Source of the DNA: CAVYHX01 sp963768415
GTDB taxonomy: Bacteria; Pseudomonadota; Gammaproteobacteria; UBA9214
Length of the DNA: 11,801 nucleotides
Reading direction: 5' to 3'
NCBI GenBank assembly: GCA_963768415.1
Contig: CAVYHX010000029.1
Coordinates: 1 to 11,801, forward strand
Below, one piece after another: positions 6,523 to 11,801 of this stretch; the first letter of the stretch is position 1, and every line of letters starts with the position of its first letter. The position numbers and the translations under genes are program-made. The notes below the pieces were generated by a model. The model did not search any database, was not told the origin of the DNA, and worked only from the letters and a program-made list of their open reading frames with translations.

Positions 6523-7017
6523 CCTGTAGGAGCGGTCTCCTGACCGCGATGGTTTCTCAACCATCGCGCCGAAGGACGGCGCTCCCACAGTGTTTTAATA
6601 CCGCCTGTAGGAGCGGTCTCCTGACCGCGATGGGTTTCCCTAACCATCGCGCCGACAGGCGGCGCTCCCACAGGGGTTTCTAATACCCGCCTGTAGGAGC
6701 GGTCTCCTGACCGCGATGGGTTTCCCTAACCATCGCGCCGCAGGCCGGCGCTCCCACAGTGTTCTTATTAACCGCCTGTAGGAGCGGTCTCCTGACCGCG
6801 ATGGGTTTCCCTAACCATCGCGCCGCAGGCCGGCGCTCCCACAGGGGTTCTTATTAACCGCCTGTAGGAGCGGTCTCCTGACCGCGATGGGTTTCCGTAA
6901 CCATCGCGCCGGAGGACGGCGCTCCCACAGTAGGTTCTTATTACCCGCCTGTAGGAGCGGTCTCCTGACCGCGATCGGTTTCCGTAACCATCGCGCCGCA
7001 GGACGGCGCTCCCACAG
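6523..7017. repeat. Tandem array of six REPIN-like (REP doublet) elements
   Basis: Six units start at 6523, 6604, 6690, 6775, 6861 and 6948. The first unit is 68 bp and the others are 70 bp, separated by AT-rich spacers of 13, 16, 15, 16 and 17 bp. Each unit has two inverted REP halves. The left half is CTGTAGGAGC, hairpin GGTC-TCCT-GACC, then GCGATGG. The right half, read on the minus strand, is CTGTGGGAGC with hairpin GCCG/CGGC and then GCGATGG. The halves thus share a GTRG head, an AGCG base and a GCGATGG tail, as in the RAYT-associated REP sequences of Pseudomonas. Outer arms, inner GCGATGG arms and both small hairpins could also fold as one cloverleaf. The array fills the gap between convergent rpoS and the Mth938-domain gene. 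No RAYT transposase is in the window. Confidence 0.92.
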
Positions 7018-7037
7018 TGAATGATTCGTGAATATTC

Positions 7038-7406
7038 TTAAATCATCATCAGCGCCGCCACCACGCGGCGTTCTTCCGCCAGCAGGATATTGAACGTCCG
7101 GCAGGCCGCATCGGTGGCCATGATTTCCAGACCGATGCCCTCGGCCTGCAGCCCGAGTCTGATTTCCGGTGGCGGAAACTGCAGTGTGGCGCCGGTGCCC
7201 AGCAATACGATCTCGGGGTGCAGTGCGTGAAGTTGCTGCAGGTGTGCGGCCGTCAGTTCGGCCATGCTCTGCGGAGGCCAGTCCTCCATGACCGCGTCGG
7301 CTGTAATCACCACGCTGCGGGTGATGATCCTGTCCCCCAGGGTGATTTTGCCGCGGCCGTAATCGCGAATACTGTTGACGGCAAAAGTGTCCTGGGCAAA
7401 GCGCAT
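7038..7406 (-). CDS. Mth938-like domain protein (DUF498 / NDUFAF3-type fold)
   Basis: The protein has 122 residues from the ATG at 7406. It fits the small Mth938-domain family by length and by its pattern: an N-terminal FAVNSIRDYGRGKITLGD segment, SVVITADAVMEDWPP in the middle, then EIVLLGTGATLQFPPPE and ending with a TFNILLAEERRVVAALM helix-strand segment. The mitochondrial relative NDUFAF3 is a complex I assembly factor. Bacterial members have no settled function, so I give none. ATG 7406 is preferred because GGTGG lies 5 bases upstream on the coding strand; ATG 7418 (four residues longer) is possible, and a TTG at 7442 is unlikely. It is divergent from the aminotransferase gene, with a 156-base gap. 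Confidence 0.85.
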   Translation of the reverse strand: MRFAQDTFAVNSIRDYGRGKITLGDRIITRSVVITADAVMEDWPPQSMAELTAAHLQQLHALHPEIVLLGTGATLQFPPPEIRLGLQAEGIGLEIMATDAACRTFNILLAEERRVVAALMMI

Positions 7407-7501
7407 ACCAGCCACCATAATTGCCGCGCAACGGCATGACAAGCGGTTGCCGTTCCCGGTGTGCCGGCGCCCCTTGTTTCCCTGCGCGCTTTTGAGTACC
7501 G

Positions 7502-7530
7502 TTAGCGGCTGGCAAGACTTACTGTAATAT
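7502..7530 (+). promoter_or_regulatory. Weak promoter candidate before the aminotransferase-hom pair
   Basis: TAATAT (7525-7530) matches five of six -10 consensus bases. TTAGCG (7502-7507) at 17-bp spacing is a poor -35 match. The surrounding 7520-7550 stretch is AT-rich compared with the rest of the window, and it sits in the only divergent gap before the amino-acid genes. Confidence 0.3.
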
Positions 7531-7562
7531 CTTTACAAACAAGAAATTAACTGGTTACCGGC

Positions 7563-8769
7563 TTGATTGAGGAATTCACCCGTATACAACGGCTGCCGCC
7601 GTATGTTTTCAACATAGTCAATGAGTTGAAGGCAGCGGCACGGGCACGCGGTGAAGATATCATCGACTTCGGCATGGGTAATCCGGACCAGCCGACACCC
7701 CAGCATATCGTCGACAAGCTGATCGAGGCCGCCCAGCGACCGGATACGCATCGCTACTCCATGTCGCGCGGCATCCCGCGGCTGCGCAAGGCAATCTGCG
7801 ACTGGTATGCCCGCCGCTTTGATGTGCACCTGGATCCGGAGCGCCACGCCATTGTGACCATCGGCTCCAAGGAGGGGCTGGCACACCTGGCTCTGGCCAC
7901 TGCCGGTCCCGGTGACGCCGTGCTGGTGCCGAACCCGGCCTATCCGATTCATCCCTACGGCTTCGCGATCGCCGGTGCGGACATCCGGCACGTGCCGCTG
8001 CGACCCGATATCGATTTCTTTGCCGAGCTGGAAAAGGCGATCAAGGATTCCTGGCCGCGGCCCAAGATGCTGGTCCTGAATTTCCCCGGCAACCCGACCA
8101 CCCAGTGCGTCGAACTGGATTTTTACGAGAAGGTGATCTCGATCGCACGCGAACACGAGATCTGGGTGATCCAGGATCTCGCCTATGCGGACATCGTCTT
8201 CGATGGCTACACGGCGCCCTCCATTCTGCAGGTCGAGGGCGCCATGGATGTCGCGGTCGAATTCTTCTCCCTTTCCAAGAGCTACAACATGCCCGGCTGG
8301 CGGGTGGGCTTCATGTGCGGCAACGAGAAACTGGTGGCTGCGCTGACGCGCATCAAGTCCTATCTCGACTACGGCATGTTCACGCCGATTCAGGTAGCGG
8401 CCATCGCCGCACTGGAAGGCCCGCAGGATTGCGTCGGTGAGATCGTGGCCATCTACAAGGAACGCCGCGATGTCCTGTGCGAGGGCCTGAATTGCCATCG
8501 GCTGGCCGGTGGAGAAACCCAAGGCCACCATGTTCGTCTGGGCGCAGATTCCCGAACCCTATCGGGCGATGGGCTCGCTCGAATTTTCCAAAAAACTGCT
8601 GAGCGAGGCCAAGGTGGCCGTGTCACCCGGTATCGGGTTTGGTGAGTACGGCGATGATTATGTCCGCTTCGGCCTGATCGAGAATCCACACCGCACCCGG
8701 CAGGCAATACGCTGCATTCGCGACATGTTTCGCCAGGACCGCGGTCAGGTCCAGGCCACAGGAGGATAA
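7563..8769 (+). CDS. alaC: AlaC-family pyridoxal-phosphate aminotransferase, frame broken at about 8492
   Basis: The sequence matches the class I aminotransferase AlaC (YfdZ), which makes alanine from pyruvate and glutamate, along almost its full length. Visible landmarks are FTRIQRLPPYVFN near the N-terminus, DFGMGNPD (35-42), GSKEGLAHL (101-109), NFPGNPTTQ, D205 and Y208 in QDLAYADIV, the PLP lysine K239 in SLSKSYNMPGWR, and R247. After N310 (codon 8490-8492) the frame fails. Removing one T at 8492/8493 restores the family text (NAIGWPVEKPKATMFVWA) and continues to the TAA at 8767-8769, giving about 401 residues. Read as given, the frame ends at 8645 after an unrelated tail, without the C-terminal domain. 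The start is TTG 7563; a stop lies just upstream in frame and no ATG is near. The stop overlaps the hom Shine-Dalgarno, so hom is probably co-transcribed. Confidence 0.85.
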
Positions 8770-8777
8770 TTCAGTTG
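8760..8777 (+). promoter_or_regulatory. Strong ribosome binding site fixing the hom TTG start
   Basis: AGGAGGA (8760-8766) is a near-perfect Shine-Dalgarno sequence, 8 bases before TTG (8775-8777). It overlaps the end of the aminotransferase gene (TAA at 8767-8769), indicating one transcript. Confidence 0.8.
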
Positions 8778-10091
8778 AAACCAGTCAGTGTAGGCCTGCT
8801 GGGCCTGGGCACGGTGGGCGGTGGCACATTCAATGTGCTGAACCGCAACGCCGAAGAAATCACCCGCCGCGCCGGACGCGGCATTCGTATCAGTCATGTG
8901 GCAGCACGCGAGTATGATCCGGCCCGGCTGCCGGGAATAGATGCGCTGCAGGTAAGTGATGACGCATTTACCGTGGTGGATGATCCGGCGGTTGATATCG
9001 TCATCGAATTGATCGGTGGCTACGAACCGGCGCGCGAACTCGTCCTGCGGGCGATTGCCAATGGCAAGCACGTGGTCACCGCCAACAAGGCCCTGATTGC
9101 GAAACATGGCAACGAGATCTTTGCCGCGGCCCAGGCGCAGGGTGTGATGGTCGCCTTCGAGGCGGCGGTCGCCGGGGGTATCCCGATCATCAAGGCCATC
9201 CGGGAAGGTCTGGCGGCCAATCAGATCGAATGGCTGACCGGCATTATAAACGGCACCGGTAATTTCATTCTCACCGAGATGCGTGACAAGGGCCGTGATT
9301 TCGCCGAGGTCCTCAAGGAAGCGCAGGTACTGGGTTATGCCGAGGCCGACCCAACCTTCGATATCGAGGGTATCGATGCGGCCCACAAGCTGACCATACT
9401 GGCCGCGATTGCATTCGGCATTCCGCTGCAGTTCGACAAGGTCTATACGGAAGGTATCGGCCACATCACCCGTGCCGATGTGGAGTATGCCGAAGAATTC
9501 GGCTACCGCATCAAGCATCTTGGTTTTACCCGCCGGACCGAAAAGGGAATAGAGCTGCGTGTGCATCCCACGCTGATTCCGGAACGGCGTTTGATCGCCA
9601 ATGTCGACGGCGTCATGAATGCCGTGCTGGTGAAGGCGGACGCCGTTGGCCCGACACTCTACTACGGCGCCGGCGCCGGTGCCGAACCGACGGCCTCCGC
9701 CGTGGTGGCCGATGTCGTGGATGTCGTGCGGGTGCTCACGGCGGACCCTGAAAACCGGGTGCCGCACCTGGCCTTTCAGCCAAATGCCCTGTCCGCCGTG
9801 CCGATCCTGTCCATGGACGCAGTCGAGACCGCGTACTACCTGCGCCTGTGCGCCACCGACAAGCCCGGCGTGCTCGCCGATGTGACCCGTATCCTGGGTG
9901 ATCGCGGGATCAGTATCGAGGCGATCTTGCAGAAGGAAGCAGCAGCGGATGTCGCCGAGGTGCCGATCATCATGCTGACCCATACCGTGCAGGAGCGGCA
10001 GATGAATGCGGCCATTACCCAGATCGAGGCGCTCGATACGATCCACGGTACCGTTACACGTATCCGGCTGGAGCACCTGGATTGTGACTGA
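8775..10091 (+). CDS. hom: Homoserine dehydrogenase (monofunctional, with C-terminal ACT domain)
   Basis: The enzyme reduces aspartate semialdehyde to homoserine with NAD(P)H, the branch point to threonine and methionine. The protein has 438 residues, the usual size of the monofunctional form; no fused aspartokinase is present. The Rossmann motif GLGTVG is at residues 10-15. VVTANKALI with K105, AAVAGGIPIIKAI (130-142), and the substrate and catalytic block GYAEADPTFDIEGIDAAHK (188-206 region, ending at K205) follow. The C-terminal part from about residue 353 (YYLRLCATDKPGVLADVTRIL) is an ACT domain, the likely threonine feedback site. The start is TTG, set by AGGAGGA upstream. thrC follows after a 338-base gap that holds a MITE-like element; thrB is not in the window. 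Confidence 0.96.
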   Translation: MKPVSVGLLGLGTVGGGTFNVLNRNAEEITRRAGRGIRISHVAAREYDPARLPGIDALQVSDDAFTVVDDPAVDIVIELIGGYEPARELVLRAIANGKHVVTANKALIAKHGNEIFAAAQAQGVMVAFEAAVAGGIPIIKAIREGLAANQIEWLTGIINGTGNFILTEMRDKGRDFAEVLKEAQVLGYAEADPTFDIEGIDAAHKLTILAAIAFGIPLQFDKVYTEGIGHITRADVEYAEEFGYRIKHLGFTRRTEKGIELRVHPTLIPERRLIANVDGVMNAVLVKADAVGPTLYYGAGAGAEPTASAVVADVVDVVRVLTADPENRVPHLAFQPNALSAVPILSMDAVETAYYLRLCATDKPGVLADVTRILGDRGISIEAILQKEAAADVAEVPIIMLTHTVQERQMNAAITQIEALDTIHGTVTRIRLEHLDCD

Positions 10092-10137
10092 TTGCGGGAA
10101 AGCTGGTCGGGGGAACTCTGAATAAGCAAGATGTGCC

Positions 10138-10275
10138 TGTCATTGCGAGGAGCGGAGCGACGCAGCGATCTCCTGACCCCTGCTTCAGAATTATGAGATT
10201 CCCGCGCTGGCCGCTCCCGGCATCCGTGCCTTACGCGGCACTTGTACATCCGTGTACATCGCGCTCGCAATGACA
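10138..10275. mobile_element. MITE-like palindromic element with 12-bp terminal inverted repeats
   Basis: TGTCATTGCGAG (10138-10149) and CTCGCAATGACA (10264-10275) are perfect terminal inverted repeats. This end sequence, followed by a GAGCGAAGCGACG-like text, is a type I recognise from dispersed palindromic elements in many proteobacteria. Further nested arms are GGAGCGG (10149-10155) with CCGCTCC (10211-10217), and GATCTC (10168-10173) with GAGAT (10195-10199). The segment 10218-10263 breaks the symmetry. It contains two copies of CATCCGTG (10221-10228, 10247-10254), two TGTACA palindromes and a GTGCC/GGCAC hairpin, so it may be a later insertion. There is no coding capacity. The element sits between hom and thrC. 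Confidence 0.75.
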
Positions 10276-10340
10276 AATAAATCCAGATTAATCAGAATAA
10301 CCTTGTATTAAATCATCGCTGACTTGGCGTTTTCAATTAT

Positions 10341-10394
10341 TCTCTTGTGATCACTACTGCGCCACGGGCGTTTATACAAGAGACCGTTATACAA
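10341..10394 (+). promoter_or_regulatory. Candidate control region of thrC: inverted and direct repeats
   Basis: TCTCTTGT (10341-10348) and ACAAGAGA (10376-10383) are exact reverse complements 27 bases apart. TTATACAA occurs twice, at 10372-10379 and 10387-10394, 15 bases apart; each contains a TATAC sequence that could serve as a -10 box. No -35 box at 16-18 bp is convincing. Confidence 0.3.
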
Positions 10395-10416
10395 ATGCAC
10401 ATACACATAAAGCAGC

Positions 10417-10432
10417 AAGGACTAACAGCATG
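10417..10432 (+). promoter_or_regulatory. thrC ribosome binding site
   Basis: AAGGA (10417-10421) lies 8 bases before the ATG at 10430, a standard arrangement that supports this start. Confidence 0.65.
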
Positions 10433-11572
10433 TCTACCGTAACCCGTTATACCGGATTGATCGATCGTTACCGTGACCGCCTGCCGGTGACCGATAGCAC
10501 GCGCATCATCAGCATCTGCGAAGGTAATACACCGCTGGTCAGACTGGAAAATATTCCCCGCGAGACGGGCAGGGAGGTCGAGTTATATGTCAAGTATGAG
10601 GGCCTGAACCCGACCGGTTCCTTCAAGGACCGGGGGATGACCATGGCAGTCACCCGGGCTGTGGAAGAGGGCAGCCGGGCCATCATCTGCGCCTCGACCG
10701 GCAATACCTCCGCGGCAGCTGCAGCCTACGCGGCGCGCGCGGACATTACCGCATTCGTGTTGATCCCGGAAGGCAAGATTGCGCTGGGCAAGCTGGCCCA
10801 GGCCATGATTCATGGCGCCGTGGTGATCCAGATCCGCGGTAATTTCGATGAAGGCATGCGGCTGGTCAAGGAGGTCGCCAGCGAGGCACCGGTCACCATC
10901 GTGAACTCGATCAATCCGTACCGGCTGCAGGGGCAGAAGACCGCTGCCTTCGAAATCGTCGATGCCCTGGGCCGGGCGCCCGATTATCACTGCCTGCCGG
11001 TCGGCAATGCGGGGAATATTACCGCGCACTGGATCGGTTATTGCGAATACGCGCCGCATACAGCTGACGCGGTTACCGCGGCCTGCGCCTTCTGCGATGG
11101 TGCGTGCCGCTTCGCCGGCAAGGCGGTCACCGACAAGCGCCCGGTCATGGTGGGCTACCAGGCATCCGGTGCGGCGCCGTTCTTGCGGGGCAAGATGGTG
11201 GATCATCCGGAGACGGTGGCCACGGCTATCCGCATCGGTCATCCGCAGTCCTGGGACCAGGCCTGGAAGGTCAAGGAAGAATCCGGTGGCTGGTTCGATG
11301 AATGCACTGACGAGGAAATTCTGGCGGCACAGAAATTGTTGACGGAAAGGGAGGGGATATTTTGCGAGCCGGCATCCGCTACGTCGGTGGCAGGGGCCTT
11401 GCGCGATATCCGTTCCGGCAAGATACCGGAAGGCAGTCTGGTGGTGTGCACCCTGACCGGGCATGGACTCAAGGATCCGGATACCGCCATCAAGCAGTGC
11501 CCGGGCGACATGCTGACAGTGGACGCCGAACTGGGTGCCGTAACAGATGCAATCCTGAAAAATATGACGTGA
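10430..11572 (+). CDS. thrC: Threonine synthase (PLP-dependent) with an unusual cysteine-bearing insertion
   Basis: Threonine synthase converts O-phosphohomoserine to threonine. The protein has 380 residues, against about 350-360 for the short Bacillus-like class it resembles. Landmarks are EGNTPLVRLENIP (31-43), the PLP lysine K66 in NPTGSFKDRGM, ASTGNTSAAAAAYAAR (88-103), the phosphate-cradle loop PVGNAGNITAHW (190-201), GYQASGAAP (242-250) and CEPASATSVAG (312-322). The extra length lies between WIGYCEY and GYQASGAAP. This normally short connection here spans about residues 206-238 and includes C219, C222 and C226 (CAFCDGAC). The start is supported by AAGGA. It pairs with hom in the threonine pathway. 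Its TGA overlaps a GTG (GTGA at 11569-11572) that may start the next gene. All catalytic landmarks are present, so I expect an active enzyme. Confidence 0.95.
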   Translation: MSTVTRYTGLIDRYRDRLPVTDSTRIISICEGNTPLVRLENIPRETGREVELYVKYEGLNPTGSFKDRGMTMAVTRAVEEGSRAIICASTGNTSAAAAAYAARADITAFVLIPEGKIALGKLAQAMIHGAVVIQIRGNFDEGMRLVKEVASEAPVTIVNSINPYRLQGQKTAAFEIVDALGRAPDYHCLPVGNAGNITAHWIGYCEYAPHTADAVTAACAFCDGACRFAGKAVTDKRPVMVGYQASGAAPFLRGKMVDHPETVATAIRIGHPQSWDQAWKVKEESGGWFDECTDEEILAAQKLLTEREGIFCEPASATSVAGALRDIRSGKIPEGSLVVCTLTGHGLKDPDTAIKQCPGDMLTVDAELGAVTDAILKNMT

Positions 11573-11801
11573 TCCACGCCTGCGCCCGGAGCAAACCTGG
11601 TAGTCATGTTGCCCTCGTGATTCCCGGTCTGTGTGCACCGGACCGGAAAGACCTGCCGGAGGGCTTTCCGGGGAAACGCCCGCAGGCGCTGGATCGGCTG
11701 CTGTCGCGCAGCCGGGTCAGCGCCTGCTGCAGCGGACAGCTTTGCTGCTACCCTGGGTGGATTTTTCGGCATCGATGCGGCGTTACCGGTTGCGCCGCTG
11801 A
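11569..11801 (+). CDS. Partial unidentified gene at the window edge, probable frame break near 11715
   Basis: A frame starting with GTG 11569 (overlapping the thrC stop as GTGA) or GTG 11617 reads VALVIPGLCAPD and then QALDRLLSRSRV, which looks like a genuine protein N-terminus. After about 11715 this frame becomes improbable and Cys-rich (SACCSGQLCCYPGW), although it has no stop. The next frame, from 11702 to the window end, reads plausibly as APAAADSFAATLGGFFGIDAALPVAPL in overlapping pieces. Removing one G from the CCGGG at 11711-11715 would join them. The composite resembles, from memory only, the hypothetical/RpfE-like proteins with a phosphoglycerate-mutase-type fold often encoded beside recJ. 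I do not assign a function. There is no strong Shine-Dalgarno sequence. Confidence 0.4.
   Translation, partial: MIHACARSKPGSHVALVIPGLCAPDRKDLPEGFPGKRPQALDRLLSRSRVSACCSGQLCCYPGWIFRHRCGVTGCAA

Larger units (their letters stand above)
6477..7037. other. 561-bp non-coding convergent gap (rpoS / Mth938-domain gene)
   Basis: Apart from the REPIN array and the palindrome, only short flanks remain (6477-6522 and 7018-7037). The right flank has GAATATTC (7030-7037), a perfect palindrome directly beside the stop codon of the minus-strand gene, bracketed by ATGATT (7021-7026) and AATCAT (7041-7046). I see no T-rich intrinsic terminator for either gene, so the repeats may be the main 3' structures. Open frames across the repeats are by-products of the repetition. 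Confidence 0.7.
10092..10429. other. hom-thrC intergenic region (338 bp)
   Basis: Besides the MITE-like element (10138-10275), the right part 10276-10429 is AT-rich and contains a perfect 8-bp inverted repeat and a direct repeat just upstream of thrC. I found no threonine-rich leader peptide of the E. coli thr type. thrC probably has its own promoter here, but I cannot assign its boxes with confidence. Confidence 0.6.

Noticed and set aside
6523..7017. CRISPR array
   Set aside because: The conserved units (68-70 bp) are longer than the spacers (13-17 bp), the spacers resemble each other, units are two-fold palindromic with REP features, and no cas gene is present.
6276..7515. Minus-strand open frames across the repeats (6276-6671 and 6811-7515)
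   Set aside because: They consist of repeat-derived text in shifting frames (periods of 81-87 bp, mostly not multiples of three) and run into the antisense of rpoS or beyond the real Mth938-domain gene in another frame.
8485..8515. Programmed ribosomal frameshift in the aminotransferase gene
   Set aside because: No slippery heptamer, stimulatory Shine-Dalgarno or pseudoknot is evident, and this family is not known to use frameshifting.
8745..10076. Minus-strand open frame of 443 codons opposite hom
   Set aside because: It mirrors the hom coding frame, which has every expected homoserine dehydrogenase motif; the antisense translation is His/Gly-rich without recognisable domains.
10271..10312. 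Possible 13-residue leader peptide before thrC (MTNKSRLIRITLY)
   Set aside because: The ATG is part of the terminal repeat of the MITE-like element, there is no ribosome binding site, and only two Thr codons are present.

Overview
The window looks like a chromosomal segment of a gammaproteobacterium. The gene order ispD-ispF-truD-surE-pcm-(YqaA family)-nlpD-rpoS is the well-known rpoS neighbourhood of that class. Protein features such as the GIGMTSQR N-terminus of Pcm and the hom-thrC pairing fit a GC-rich, non-enteric member (Xanthomonas/Pseudomonas/Chromatiales-like). I cannot name the genus from sequence alone.

Layout: 1-1838 holds the end of ispD, then ispF and truD on the + strand (isoprenoid precursor synthesis, tRNA pseudouridylation). 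1839-1964 is a convergent gap with a degenerate REP element. 1965-2510 (-) is a small Smr-domain gene that interrupts the usual order, divergent from surE. 2612-6476 (+) is a tight cluster surE-pcm-yqaA-like-nlpD-rpoS. It has one 4-base and one 1-base overlap and covers stationary-phase and repair functions, cell-separation control and the general stress sigma factor. 6477-7037 is non-coding. It carries six tandem copies of a 68-70 bp two-hairpin element (REPIN-like) between the convergent rpoS and a small Mth938-domain gene (7038-7406, -). 7563-11572 (+) is an amino-acid block: an AlaC-like aminotransferase (with an apparent one-base frameshift), homoserine dehydrogenase and threonine synthase. 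The hom-thrC gap contains a 138 bp MITE-like palindromic element. The last 230 bases appear to begin another gene, again with a probable frame break.

Functionally this is mostly housekeeping sequence. The unusual content lies in the non-coding repeats: the REPIN array 3' of rpoS, a solo relative of it 4.6 kb upstream, and an unrelated terminal-inverted-repeat element before thrC. Other oddities are a cysteine-bearing insertion in ThrC and two apparent +1 base shifts, which may be read errors or real lesions. I see no CRISPR, rRNA, tRNA, transposase or prophage gene. I found no clear new multi-gene system; the best candidate for novelty is the repeat family.
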